Shown here: positions 12,300 to 24,592 of the stretch, piece after piece | Layout of the letters: each line of letters begins with the position of its first letter | Position numbering within the stretch: position 1 is the stretch's first letter | Origin: Helicostylum pulchrum | Lineage: Eukaryota; Mucoromycota; Mucoromycetes; Mucorales; Mucoraceae | Assembly (NCBI GenBank): GCA_025677825.1 | Contig: JAIXMO010000014.1 | Location: forward strand, 124,001 to 188,000 | Direction: 5' to 3' | DNA length: 64,000 nt | Notes under the pieces: model-generated | Database searches by the model: none | The model's input: only the letters and a program-made list of their open reading frames with translations | Told to the model about the DNA's origin: nothing | Translations under genes and position numbers: made by a program

Positions 12300-12380
12300 T
12301 CTCTGTCGACGGTAAGTATTGCTAAACTTGATATCATGTATTTACAAGTTTATGATGCCTTACTTACCGTCATAGAGAAA
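12300..12380. repeat. Long hairpin (imperfect inverted repeat)
   Basis: GACGGTAAGTA at 12308 pairs with TACTTACCGTC ending at 12371, and TAAACTTG (about 12323) pairs with CAAGTTTA (about 12344). The stem may extend outward through a CTCT/AGAG block. The GGTAAGTATTGC core is echoed by gtaagtattgc at about 12506. It could be a structured RNA, a small MITE or a relic; no coding role is evident. Confidence 0.45.
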
Positions 12381-12845
12381 ATAAAGGCTACATTTTTTCC
12401 AATCGACAAACGGCTATAAGTATCCCGTTGCTTGTTCGATTTAAGATTGAATTTTAGCTAGAGCTAGGCTCGGGTAGCTCGTTTTTATCTCTTTGACAGC
12501 AAAAGTAAGTATTGCATGACAATTCTTCTTCTTTTGACAGCTGCTGTCTCGTTTTTGGGATTTGCATATGTCTCAGGGAAAGTATCCGTTTGATCCAGAG
12601 GTACTTTGATCTTTTCAAAAACAGAAATGCGTCGTTTGATTAGAAAGGGTTGAAAACCTGTTTTTTTTAAAAAAAAGTACGTGAGATTCCCCCCAGTGGA
12701 CATTTTGTAAAATGTAATGCTGAGATCTTATATGTCGCTTTGAGCCAATAGAATTTATTAACGTAGAACCTAATTTATAACACAAAAAATAAATATAAAA
12801 AGATTCCTTCTTTTCATTCTAAACGTTTTTAAAAAAGAAGCAGAA

Positions 12846-15765
12846 ATGAAGCTACACTTTGGTCTACTACTACTTGTAGTAGGCACACTAGTCTCCGCCA
12901 TGAAGTTTGACGACTTTAAAAAATGTGACCAGTCTGGTTTCTGTAGACGAAACCGAGCATATGCAGATACACTTTCAGTTTCACCTTACTTGCTTCTCAA
13001 AGACACCATCTCACTTTCTAGTTCCAGCGTACACGCCGATATAAAAAACACTGATACCAACGTTTTATTAACCCTGGATTTGCAACTTTTAAAAGATAAT
13101 ACGGCGCGTATTCGTATTAATGAAAAGAAACCTATTAAACTACGTTATGACGAACACGCAAAATTTACCTTGGTAGGTGAACCTGAACAAAAAGATATGT
13201 TGGACTCACAAATTTCTGACAACGGACTTATTACTTTACATATTGACAACACTCGTAAAGTCGTCATCTCGGCTCAGCCTGTACGTATCGAGTTCTTGGT
13301 CAATAACGAATCTGTCATCACTTTGAACGATCGTGGATTCTTCAACTTTGAACATTTACGCACAAAAGAATCTCATGTACCTAAAATGGTGGAAAATAAA
13401 AAGGAAGACGGGTCTATAGAAATGGTTCAAGCTGATTCTGAAAAAGACTTGTGGGAAGAAACCTTTAAAACTTGGACTGATCCCAAACCTAACGGTAAAA
13501 GAATTACAATACAAAAAAAAATGCGCGAAACTAATATATTTTAAATTTTTAGGCCCTGAATCTTTTGCGCTTGATATTACATTTAATGGATTCCCTCATG
13601 TTTATGGTATTCCCGTAAGTCTTTAATTTTTTTTTCTCTTCGTTTGCACTGTACCTAATAAGCAAATATAGGAACACGCTTCTAGTCTTGCATTAAAGGA
13701 AACCCGTGGTGGCGAAGGCAACTACGACGACCCATATAGATTATACAACACCGACGTATTCGAGTACGCCCTCGACAGCCCTACCTCTCTCTATGGCGCT
13801 GTACCTCTTATGCTTGCCCACAAAAAGGGGTTATCTGCCGGTATCTTTTGGATGAACCCTTCCGAAACCTGGATTGATATTGTAAAGACCAAATCCAGTG
13901 ACTCAAATCCTGTTCAAAAAGTATTCGGAACCAGTGATACATCTACATCTACACAAACACATTGGATGTCTGAAGCCGGTGTATTAGATTTGTTTGTATT
14001 TTTAGGTCCTACAACTAAAGATATTTTACGTCAGTATAGCGCTTTGACAGGTCCTGCTGCCATGCCTCAAATGTTTGCTATTGGGTACCACCAATGTCGT
14101 TGGAACTATATTAATCAACGTGACGTATTGGAAGTCGATGGTAAATTCGATGAAAATGATATGCCTTATGATGTTATTTGGCTTGATATTGAGTACACTG
14201 ACGAAAAGAAATATTTCACTTGGGATGAGCCTAAATTTCCTGATGCCATTGGTATGGAGAAAGCCTTGGATAACAAGGGTCGTAAATTGGTTGTTATTGT
14301 TGATCCTCATATCAAACGTACTGATAATTATCGTATTGCGGATGAAGCTAAGGCCCAGGATTTATTTATTAAGAAACCAGACGGTAAAGATTACGAAGCC
14401 TGGTGTTGGCCCGGTCAATCATCTTGGGTGGATTTCATTCAAGAGAAATCTTATAACTGGTGGAAAAAGCAATTCTCGTTTGACTTGTTTAAGGGAACCA
14501 GAGAAAATGTTCATATTTGGAATGATATGAATGAACCTTCTGTATTTAACGGTCCTGAAATCACTATTCAAAAAGAAATGATGCATGACGGTGGTAAATG
14601 GGAGCATCGTGTTTTACATAACTTGTATGCTGGTTTATCTCATGCTGCTACCGCTGATGGTGTACGTGAACGTACTGCTGTTCAAAAACGTCCATTTGTA
14701 TTGTCTCGTGGTTATTATGCTGGTACTCAACGTGTGGGTCCTATTTGGACTGGTGATAATATCGCCAACTGGGAATCATTAAAGTACACGAACCCAATGA
14801 TCTTATCCAACAGTATGGCCGGTATTCCATTCTCTGGTGCTGATGTTCCCGGTTTCTTTGAAAACCCTACTCCCGAGCTTTTATCTCGTTGGTATCAAGC
14901 CGCTACGTATCAACCCTTTTTCCGTGGCCATGCTCATATTGATACTAAGCGTCGTGAACCATATTTATCTACTGAACCTTACAAGTCCATCACTCGTGAT
15001 ACTCTACGTGAACGTTATGCTTTATTATCGTTCTGGTACACTTTATTTTTTGAAGCCTATAAACAAGGCACACCTATGATGCGCCCAATGATGATGGAAT
15101 TCCCCAACGATGAAAATGTATTTACTATGGATGATCAATTTATGGTGGGTAGTGCTATTCTTGTTAAGCCCATTACATCCGAAGGATCTACTTCCACACA
15201 AGTTTATTTCGCTGGAGAACAGCCTTGGTATCATACAAAGACCTTGGTTGCTGAAAATAAACAAGGTCTTCATACTGTTGAAGCTCCTTTAGATACCATT
15301 CCTGCTTATTACCAAGGTGGTAACATTATTCCTCGTCGTGAGCGTGTCCGTCGTAGTTCTGTTGCTATGCGTCTTGATCCTTTTACTTTAGTGATTGCTA
15401 AAGGAAAAGATGCAACCGCTCAAGGTCAATTATATATGGATGATGAAGAAACTTATTCTTTCCAAAAGGGTGAATATTCTCTTACTCAATTTAAGTTTGC
15501 CAAAGATCAATTGTCTTGTCAAAATATGCATCAAGATTTTGCTAGCCAAGTCTCACTTGATTTTATCAAGTCTCATCAATCTATTCGTATTGAACGTGTA
15601 CAAATTTTGGGTCAATCTCAAGCTCCTCGTGTTATCCGTGTTACCGATGTGCAAGGTGTCGTTACTGAACCTGACTTTACTTTTGATGCCGCCACTCATG
15701 TATTGACCATTAAAGATCCAAAGGTCTCTGTTGTTCAATGTGGTTGGAACATTGCTGTTTATTAA
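12846..15765 (+). CDS. Glucosidase II alpha subunit (GH31)
   Basis: Three exons, 12846-13494, 13553-13614 and 13672-15765, encode 934 aa. A hydrophobic signal peptide (MKLHFGLLLLVVGTLVSA) leads into KCDQSGFCRRNR, the typical start of the ER glucosidase II catalytic subunit. GH31 landmarks follow: GIFWMNPSETWIDI, the nucleophile motif WNDMNEPS (Asp about 522), WTGDNIANW (acid/base Asp about 599), SGADVPGFF and FFRGHAHIDTKRREP. The enzyme removes the inner alpha-1,3-linked glucoses from N-glycans in the ER and governs calnexin-cycle folding. No C-terminal HDEL-type signal is seen, as expected for the alpha subunit, which is retained by its beta partner. Length matches the family (about 900-950 aa). 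Confidence 0.95.
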
Positions 15766-15885
15766 AAGAAAGAATATAAATAAAATAATTTATCATATAC
15801 ACATTATTTAAGAAGAATTTTTAATTAGGTCTTAAAATATATAACAGATAAATATTTTAATACACTATTTGGACGGAAAAACACT

Positions 15886-16071
15886 CTATCTGCCTGCGAT
15901 CTTGTCTTTAGTTTTTTCAACCATTAAGTTTAACAAACGTATTCGCTTCACGTCATCCTTTTCATCCTTTGATTTTCTAGCATATCCCACTATTTTGTAG
16001 CCAGCTTCTTTCATCTTCTTGATGCTGTCTTGATATCTTGGAAAAAGTATTACACGATATCCTCGGCACAC
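15886..16071 (-). pseudogene. Fragment with serine-recombinase-like motif (GYARKS)
   Basis: A 61-codon open frame reads ILFPRYQDSIKKMKEAGYKI, then VGYARKSKDEKDDVKRIRLL, NLMVEKTKDKIAGR and stop. The Y-A-R-K-S block followed by a charged helix resembles the N-terminal catalytic motif of resolvase/IS607-type serine recombinases (YARVS). The frame is closed by a stop just upstream of its first ATG, and the rest of a recombinase domain is absent, so it is a fragment or a single exon. The resemblance is motif-level only; a lineage-specific repeated gene family is the alternative. Confidence 0.4.
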
Positions 16072-16374
16072 ATATATTAATATCTTTTTCTGGCGACCAG
16101 TTGTCTATCTTTGTAAGTAGTACTATTAATATGTTTAATTATACTATTATAAAAGGCGTTGGTAAAGATATCCTAAGTATATATAGTTAGTATATTAGCA
16201 TCATTATTCATGAAAAATAGCTTACGATTAATAAAAATTCTTTTGCTCGAACGAATTTTGTAACTGGACCATACTTTTTAAATATGTCAACACCATTTTT
16301 TATAAGTCATGCTTGGAAGAACGTTGATCACATTGAATTCTTTAGATACATTAAATTCACTTTCAATTTTTTTT

Positions 16375-16965
<591 letters not shown>

Positions 16966-17270
16966 CTACTGCAACAAAAATGGAATGGAATACAAAAAAG
17001 GCACTGTTACTGGCATTAAATTTATGCTCGCCATCAGAAGTAAAACTTTTCTCTAAAGGCTACGATCAAGTTTAAACCTCAGTTCATAAAGAAGTTGGTC
17101 TTGTCTCCATTCAGTAGTTACTTTTTGATAACAACAAAGACGATTCTAGAAAGAAAGAAAGAAAAGAACCAATTTTTTATAAACAAAACTATAGTTTAAC
17201 GATAATATAATAATTTTTTATTTGAGTAGAGAGGGGTGGTTTTTTGTTAATTTAATAAATGAAATAATAA

Positions 17271-17345
17271 TTCATTTACATACAAAAAAAAAACTATGTT
17301 TTTTTTCAAGGCTGTATTGAACGCTGTTAAATATAATAGCATCTT
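17271..17345 (-). pseudogene. Relic of a duplicated gene 3' end (paralogue of the gene at 19525-21172)
   Basis: On the minus strand this reads DAIIFNSVQYSL, against NAIILNTVQYR-stop at the C-terminus of the polyQ gene ending at 19525. The flanking A- and T-run sequence is also shared (compare 19473-19563). It is therefore a remnant of a second copy of that 3' end, about 2.2 kb away in the same orientation. Confidence 0.5.
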
Positions 17346-17404
17346 CGTGGTTTTTTGTTCTTTTAATGAATGAGGTGAAAAGGATAATCACGTGTAATTA
17401 TAAT

Positions 17405-17900
17405 CTACAAATTATCATAGGTATCATCGGTATCATCACTTGGGAGAGGATGGATAATATTGCTTTGGCCGGTTTTGGGTTGCTTTTTTACAGGAGAAAA
17501 AAATGTATCTGGGGAAAGTGATGGTTCATTTGGTGGTGTTGTTACAGTTTTAAAAGATTTAAAGGTATTTGAAGTGCTTTGTTTGTTATAGGCGGGTTCT
17601 ACGATTCTCTTTAATTTCAATTGATGGCTTCGAAAGGAAAAGAGTAAATCGGGGGTTGTCTGGAAACCTTGAAATGAAGACAAGGAGACAGGGAGGACGA
17701 GGCCCCCAATGTGATGGGCAACATGGACTTCATTTATCTCTTTCACAGCGAAGATATAACCATAAACACCTAAAGTCCGGTGTATTACAATAATTTTAAT
17801 TAGTACATAATTTAAAAGTCTTACCGATCCAATCCATAGCGAGCACGTAAACATTAGGCTTCCTCTCTTCATCTATAGGCAATTTATACAAATGTCTGAG
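17405..17900 (-). pseudogene. 5'-truncated gene fragment, unknown family
   Basis: Two exons can be joined: about 17900-17825 (LYKLPIDEERKPNVYVLAMD, WIG) and 17769-17405 (VYGYIFAVKEINEVHVAHHI, GGLVLPVSLSSFQGFQTTPD, then a low-complexity tail ending DDTYDNL). The splice site is good (gtaagac ... actttag) and the composition is protein-like, so this was a real gene. No start codon lies in frame upstream: the fragment stops abruptly near 17940, where a head-to-head permease relic begins. No domain is recognised. Confidence 0.45.
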
Positions 17901-17937
17901 TATAAACTTCTTTATCCATGTTATTGGCGCATTTATA

Positions 17938-19262
17938 GGTTATCACTGGTACATTTACTATGCTGGTTGCATTGTCTTTGGCTGAATTTTTTTCTGCTTA
18001 TCCTACAACTGGTGGTCTTTACTTTTGGGTGTCCCGTCTTGCTACCGCTGATTGGGTTCCACTGGCTTGTTGGGTTACAGGTTGGTGTAACTAGATTGGT
18101 TTACGTTAAAAGTTTATATATCAAATGGTAAATTAAAAAAGTCATAATTCTAATACTAATTAATTATATACAGTTGGTATTTCCTCGGTTGATCTAGGTT
18201 TATCTCAATTCGTTGCCGGTGTCGTTTCAGTTTGGTAATTGCACAGAATACTACGATATACTAATCTTGAACACATTTTCTCACATACAAACACTCGTAT
18301 TATAGAAATCCTGAGGGCGAGCCTCTTTCTATCTATGCTCAGTATAGTGTCTTTGTTGGTATTCTCATTATCCATAGAATCATCAGTTCTGTTGCTGTTA
18401 GCTGAAATGGTGTCATGAATCAAGAAGCTTGTAAGTAACTCAAAAGCACAAAAATTGACATGGACAAACGAATAACCATAATAACCATAATAACATGAAA
18501 TACCAAAATAGTCTTTGCCAACATGCTTGGTATCGCCTTTATCGTCTTTGTCGGACTTGCTCTCACCAAACCCTTGGCCTCTGGTGATTTTGTATTCACT
18601 CAATTTTACAATGGCTCTGGATTTGGCAGTAACATATTTGCCTTCTTGCTCGTCATCCTACAATCCCAATACATTTTGTCTGGTTATGACAATGCCGCAC
18701 ACATGTCAGAAGAAATCAAAACTCTCAAAGTAGATCTCCATTTGGTATCCTTGTGTCTGTTGCAGCAAATGCTATTTCTGGTTTCGTTTTCTTGGTTGCT
18801 ATTAGTTTTATGGTCACTAATTTCGATCGTCAAATGCTCAGTGAAAACGCAATGCAACCTCAAATGGTTCAAGTCTTTTACGATGGTGTAGGTCCTACAT
18901 GGTCTATGGTTTTTTTGGTCTTTGTCGTGATTAGTATCTTCTTTTGTGGTTCAGCCTTGTTGTTGGGTAGTTCGCGTATAGTGTATGCTTTTGCTCGTGA
19001 TGGTGCTATGCCCTTCTCCAAGCAATTGCATTCGTTGAACAATAGAACTCAAAGTTCAATCAATGCGGTCAGGACGAATGTGCTTGTTGCAGGTATCGTT
19101 GTTATTCTGCACGTCATCGACAGTACTGCATATAAAGCTATTGTCTCTGTCAACACCATTGGCTCTCAAATGTCTTATTTGGTTCCTGTTTTTCTTCATA
19201 TTACTACATCTCGTACAGAGTTTGTACCTGGTCCCTTCAGTTTGGGTAAATTCAGTATCACT
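17938..19262 (+). pseudogene. Decayed amino-acid/choline/GABA-type permease (APC superfamily)
   Basis: Permease segments are plain: ITGTFTMLVALSLAEFFSAY then PTTGGLYFW, VFANMLGIAFIVFVGLAL, SGYDNAAHMSEEIK, SPFGILVSVAANAISGFVFL, IVYAFARDGAMPFSKQLH, and a tail ending GPFSLGKFSITCGVIAN. This is the fungal GABA/choline permease subfamily. It is broken: the first membrane segments are missing; the usual NLLGQIA-type block after WVTGW is absent; the join before NPEGEP gives an in-frame stop; a TGA replaces Trp in the block near 18402; one base is missing in an A-run near 18717 (EEIK / NSQSRSPFG); and the last membrane helices are gone. Confidence 0.85.
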
Positions 19263-19472
19263 TGTGGTGTCATTGCCAACAAGGAACAATACACTATCAT
19301 ACAAGTCACACACACACAATCAGTCTAATTTAATAACACTATGTATATATACACTAATATTTCAAATAAATATATTTTTAAAGTTGAACGAGTTGAATTA
19401 ACAGATATCATAAGGGGTTTTTTCTAGTGTGGTGTAATAGCAACATCAATTGAAAAAAAAATAAGATAATTT

Positions 19473-19563
19473 ATTCATATACAAAAAAAAACATAGTTTT
19501 TTTTAAAGGTTGCATAGTTTTTTTTTATCTGTATTGAACAGTGTTTAATATAATAGCATTCCT
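19473..19563. repeat. Direct repeat of 17271-17345 (3' end of polyQ gene)
   Basis: Shares ttcatatacaaaaaaaa, an A/T block, and tgtattgaac then taatataatagcat with 17271-17345. The two copies flank the permease relic in the same orientation, which fits a local duplication or rearrangement. Confidence 0.6.
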
Positions 19564-21172
19564 TGCCCTTCGTTCTTGAACATGAGCCAACACTTCACGA
19601 GCAGATTCAGTAACACACTTTCTTTGTCGATCCTTATACTGGCGATTATCTTCCAATACAACGCGTTGTCTTTGTTGATAACTTGAAGGATTATACATAT
19701 CCCTATGTTTGTTCAAATACCCGCTCTTTGCACGATCTGGTGGTGTAGATGGTGAACAGTCAACATCGTCTGAGCGTGAAGAAGAAGTCGTGGTATTAGA
19801 GCACTCACTGCTACTGTACGATGCTACAAGTTGGATATCATTGTTTGAGCTTCTTTGGCTTGGGAGCGAGAAACTAACTCCCTTTGCGGTTGCTGTTGTT
19901 GTTGTTGCTGTTGCTGTTGCTGATGTTGTTCTTTGCGAATGGATGTGGCTCGCTCGTCAGCATCAGTCATCAATGCCAATCGTCGTTGTAAATACTCGCC
20001 ACGGCCCACAGGTGTAAGCACAGGTGATAATTCTTCTTTTAAAGACTTACGGTTATTATATCCAGCAGTTGAGTTTCTTTTACTTTCTGATTTTAATTTA
20101 AGACCAGACAATAAAGGTGCACGGTTCACCTGCGTAACATTACTGCTTTTCTTGTTCATGTCGGCAGCAGTAGTAGTAGTAGGTTCAGCATGTGTTTTAT
20201 TTACAGCTGATAATATACTGCGGTTACTGAGCTGTGCGAGTTTGCCTGTTGTTGTTGTTGTGGGTCTTTCAGGCTTCTTTTCAGGAAGGTAGCTACTCCT
20301 TCTGGCATCAGATTGTTTTGGTTGCAATGTTTTGATTGGTTTCTGCTTGGGATTTTTGAGGTTACGGTAACGTTCTTTACTGTTGGAACGGTTTGGAGAT
20401 ACAGGCTTTGTGTCATCAAAACAAGATGGTGTTTTTACACAAGCATCAATAGATACTTTACGTGGCTTTACATATGTATTGTTGTTAACCATTGTAGTTT
20501 GAACCCTTTTACTTCCAATAGGTGCCATAGTGTTGCTTCTAAACAGTAAAAAATAAATAAAAAATAGGTTAGCCTTTTAGGTAAATAATAAAAAAAGTAA
20601 GTAATGTACTTACTTAGCAACTGTTGCGCGACCCATTTGGGGAGAGGGTGTTGTTGGCGATCTACTTTGAGGGAGAGAAATTAAATCGTCCATATTATAA
20701 GGACTCATAAAATCATTAAGATTACCCCGTACAAAGTCATCACTGGAATGATCTAAAAGAGGAAACAAAAAGAGGGGGTTTCAGTAAAGTGAAAGTGAGA
20801 AAGTATTATTTACTTACCATCGATAAAACGATTAAATACAGCAAGGCTATCAGCCACAGAGCCAGCAGAAGAATGTGTTGGAGATAAAGCGGCAGCCCTC
20901 TTTAAAGTGTTGTACACCATATATTGTTTATGAAAGTTTCTTGACTTTTCAAACTCTGCATATATTGGGTCTTGTACATTGTTTACAGACATTGGAGTTA
21001 CAAGAGAACGTCTGAAAATGTCCAATTCGCCTTCGTCAATGCTTTTTAAACTAAACTTAAAACTGTCTGCAGTTTGTTTATTAGGCAAAGCGTCTCGTGT
21101 AAATGTCATGTCCAAGTCATTATAATCAATCACTCCAAGAGAGGAATGTGAAGCGGTTTCGGAGTAAGGCAT
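19525..21172 (-). CDS. Unknown low-complexity protein with frameshifted polyQ tract
   Basis: Exons 21172-20818, 20752-20614 and from 20538 downward. The N-terminus is MPYSETASHSSLGVIDYNDL; the body is basic, Ser/Thr/Asn rich (KPVSPNRSNSKERYRNL). In the first frame the protein ends at 19824 (402 aa) just after a CAG/CAA-coded Gln run at about 19880-19925. In another frame, from about 19910 to 19525, an equally coherent reading continues (KGVSFSLPSQRSSNNDIQLV ... STPPDRAKSGYLNKHRDMYN ... REVLAHVQERRARNAIILNT VQYR, stop). The simplest explanation is a 1-2 nt length change in the Gln microsatellite, real or an assembly error. No family is recognised. Confidence 0.55.
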
Positions 21173-21461
21173 TTTAAAGTTTGTTGGTATAAGAGAGAAA
21201 GAAAAAACCAAAAAAAAAAAAAAATGTTGTCAAACCTTGCTGTACGATTTTTGACTGTTTTTTGTTGTTGTTGCTGTTGTTGCTGTAATCTTAACAGTAA
21301 CTCTATTGTCGTTATTTTACTTGTTATGGATGAACTACTCCTTGGTACATGACATGCATAAAGCTCTGACTTATAAAAAAAAAGGTACAAACGTGCACTG
21401 GCCTTTCTCGGAACCTTATTTCTCACGCGCGAGAAAAAAAAAGAGAGTAACACATTGTTTT

Positions 21462-21955
21462 TGCGATTACATAAAATGTAGTTTTTTATTACCGTGTTGG
21501 ATTATAGTACCGAATGTAGATATTTAAAAACTATATATTGGACGTTAATAAATAAAAGTGCTTCATCTAAAACTGGGCGAGAAAACGAGCTTTAAAGAAT
21601 TCGCTGATTTAAGGACCGCTTAACTCAAATTTAAAACAGTGATTACTCGGTCAGTATTTTTTGTAAAAGTATAATTTTAGATGGATTAAATGCGCCTTAA
21701 GGAGCACATTATTATCGTTGGCTTTTACACAAATAAAGGCAGCGTAGATATCGAGTGATTTCAAAATAACTACAAAAACACAAAAGGGTTGACCCCCCAA
21801 AGTGATCAAAAATGCCAAAAATGACCAATCGAAAAAAAAGTAGAAAAACTCGAGAAAAATATAAAGCAGCCAGCGGTTTTCAATAATTGACATAAAAGAT
21901 ATCTTTCGAAAGACGAACTTTCATTAAGTAACTTGGTCAAAAAATTATTTCCTGC
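21462..21955. repeat. Dispersed fold-back repeat, partial copy B
   Basis: Collinear with about 10500-11010 of copy A. Shared blocks include gcgattacat, attaccgtgtt, tagtaccgaatgtagatatt, aaaactatatattgga, aaggaccgcttaactcaaat, acaaaaacacaaaagg and gtagaaaaactc. The left arm of copy A is missing here: similarity starts abruptly at about 21462. The copies have diverged by many substitutions and small indels, so the duplication is not recent. Confidence 0.75.
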
Positions 21956-22446
21956 AAGGAAGTTAAAAAAAAAAAAAAGCTGTGACCACCTGCTTAACTT
22001 TTTTTTTTTAAAAGTTGTTCATCTTTTTTTTTGGATGATTCAATCCTCTTTAAACTTGGTATTTTTTTATTAAGAATATTGTTACATTATTGGTGATAAT
22101 ATTTGAAAGAAAAAGGTGTGAAAATTTTTGAGAAATGGACAAAAAGTCTCCCCCGCTTAAATTTAAGGTTTTGTCTTATTCTAATTCAGACGCGCCTTGT
22201 AAGCCCTTTTAACGCGAATTAACGAACATTCTATTTTTTTTTGGATTGACCGTATAAGTAGACCCTATATCATTTTGGCAAAAAAGCGTAACTGTATAGA
22301 AGACACATCTCCTATGAATTGCGTACTTTTAATAATCACGTGTATTTATAGTTTTTAAATGATTACACATTTGATATCGAACATATGTAGCAGTGAGAAA
22401 AAAAAACGACTTATTCATTTTTTGATACTTTCATTTTTTTTATAAC

Positions 22447-23562
22447 ATGTTTACGAACGCTATAAAATGGCTTGGCTTGGGTATTATTACTTCTTATATT
22501 ATAGCAAGTAGTAAACAACAAGTTACTTTAACTTCTCTCTCCGAAAAGCCCTTTGACCTTTACCCGCCCGACTTTTACCCTAATGGCACTGACTTGCAAT
22601 TACCTTCAGGTACCATGCGTTATTGGCAATTCGGTAATGAAGCAGGAAGTAAAGTTGTTCTAGTACACGGTATTACCACCGGCTCTTCTGTATACGACAA
22701 ATTAGCTCGCGACTTGGTAAATATTCGATACTTGAAACATTTTAATAATAATTAATTCAATTTTGAAGGCGGATAAAGGCCACCATGTACTAGTTTATGA
22801 TATTTGGGGCAGAGGATATTCACAAGCGCCAGCCACTAATTATGATGAAGCATTATATACTTCTCAATTAGCTATGCTTTTACAAAAGGTTGGATGGGAT
22901 AGGACAGATGTGGTTGGCGTCTCTTTAGGAGGTGGTATCGCCACATCTTTTACTGCGTTTTATCCAGAAGTGGTAAATAAATTAGTCTTGATTGCACCAG
23001 CCGGACTTATGAAAAGGAAAGATATGCCCTTGATTTTCAAAGTATTGACGTTCCCGTTTGTTCATCATTTTGTTATGAATCAACCTTATATCCGGCCTTT
23101 GCTTATTAATGCGATTGAGAGATTCTCCAAAACTACTCGGTTGGTACAATCTGGGCTAGATGAAGATACGGAGGCTACTATCGCTAAAATTACTAAAATT
23201 GCTACTTATCAGTTTGTCAATCATGCTGGTTTCTTTCGCGCTTTCCTTGGTACGGTTGTAAGATTTCCTTTTACTGAATTGAGAGAAAGATACAAGAAAG
23301 TAGGTCTCCAAGACAGACCTGTTCTTATGATTTGGGGTGATCAAGATACGGTAAAATAGTTTTTATACATGTACAAAGGACTTGCTATTAAACCCGCACA
23401 TACATATTTATGTAGACTGTACCATTCGATAACAGCCAGGAAGCTCAACAGCTTATGCCAAATGCCAAATTGATCGTACACGAGGATAAAGGACACGATG
23501 TTTTAATTACACTTTGGCGAACTGTAAACCAAGAAATTGAAGAGTTTCTCACCTCTAAATAA
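22447..23562 (+). CDS. Alpha/beta hydrolase with N-terminal membrane anchor
   Basis: Three exons, 22447-22716, 22769-23350 and 23416-23562, give 332 aa. A hydrophobic N-terminal helix (residues 5-22) acts as signal anchor. The alpha/beta hydrolase core follows: oxyanion-loop motif VLVHGITTGSSVY, YDIWGRGYSQAP, nucleophile elbow GVSLGGG, then IWGDQDTTVPF (acid Asp) and DKGHDVL (catalytic His), so the Ser-Asp-His triad is complete. Such membrane-bound hydrolases act on lipids or esters; the ABHD6/MEST-like layout is similar but the substrate is not predictable. The gene is convergent with NAA40, the stop codons being only 32 nt apart. Confidence 0.82.
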
Positions 23563-23594
23563 ATAACTTGACAAGCATTTTTTTATATATACAT

Positions 23595-24286
23595 TTATTT
23601 GCAAGGTTTACTAAGTAATTCGTAATCAAACAAGCGAGCTTTATAATGTGGTAAACAAGCACCAGGTGAAATTTCATCTAATTCAAATCTATATTCATAT
23701 ATCCTTTTAGCAAATAATTGTATAAAGTGATTTTACTTTTTTTTTTAAAAACGTACCCCAACTTTTTGGTATAGAAACGAAATGCACCTTCATTTGCTAT
23801 AATGACAACACGTTAATACCTGGAAGAAAAAAAAACTTGCACACACACACTTTACCTTTAAATACAGTCAACATGACCTTATCCAACTTCCAATGTTTTC
23901 CAATTTGATACAGCAAACCCATTAAAAACTCACCCAGCCCTTTATTTCTAGCAGTTTCCATTAACTGCACTTCATAACAATAAGCACAATTGGCCATAAT
24001 ATCATCATCCATTGTTTCTTCCTGTATCATCTGGAACAGTAAAAATCCTTTCAGGTCCGTTGGATCAGTGGCAGATCGAGCAATTAAATATCGAGCTTGA
24101 GGTGCAAGCATTTCTGCACGCTTTTCTTGTTCGTTCCAACCACCTTGGGAGTTTTTATACATGTCTAAAAGATTGGACTGGACCAAGTTGAATGTCCATT
24201 CATGAAGGTGGGAAGGTAGATCTGTAACTGAGTAGTAATCTATAACGAGGTCAAGATCTTGACTAGAAAAGTGTGTGGGTACAAGT

Positions 24287-24340
<54 letters not shown>

Positions 24341-24592
24341 AAGAAAGAAAAAAGGGGTAGATTTTTATTTTTACCATTGATATGTTATAGGTGTTTCTAA
24401 AAAGTTTACTAAACAAGGTTCCTACATAAACGAAAAAAAAAGGTATAAGACGATATTAAAAATGGTATTCATTTTTTACTTTTTTTACCTTGTTAACTCT
24501 GTCTAAAAGACTACCAGGTTCATTCTAAAACAATGTTTAGTACTACACAGATTATCAAGCTGTCATTTTAATTTTACCTCATGAATTGGCAT
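23595..24592 (-). CDS. NAA40: N-alpha-acetyltransferase 40 (histone H4/H2A N-terminal acetyltransferase)
   Basis: Six exons: 24592-24578, 24524-24489, 24421-24375, 24262-23856, 23796-23757 and 23703-23595, 217 aa. GNAT-fold landmarks match NAA40: EWTFNLVQSNLLDMYKNSQ, GWNEQEKRAEM, YLIAR, CYEVQLMETARNKGLGEFLM (acetyl-CoA loop R-x2-G-x-G) and KVMLTVFKANEGAFRFYTKK. NAA40 acetylates the N-terminus of histones H4 and H2A. Three of the six exons are 15-47 nt. A long (GA)n microsatellite sits in the intron at 24263-24374. The C-terminus ends soon after the GNAT fold, as in other fungal forms. Confidence 0.85.
24288..24352. repeat. (GA)n / (AAAG)n microsatellite inside NAA40 intron
   Basis: About 24 uninterrupted GA dinucleotides followed by AAAG units, within the intron between exons 3 and 4 of the NAA40 gene. 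Likely variable in length between isolates. Confidence 0.9.

Noticed and set aside
12485..12703. 72-codon minus-strand frame starting MSTGGNLTYF
   Set aside because: No homology recognised, mixed low-complexity composition, and no neighbouring exon.
17820..17960. Possible bidirectional promoter between the minus-strand fragment and the permease
   Set aside because: Both genes are truncated here and lack start codons, so this is a breakpoint and not a promoter.
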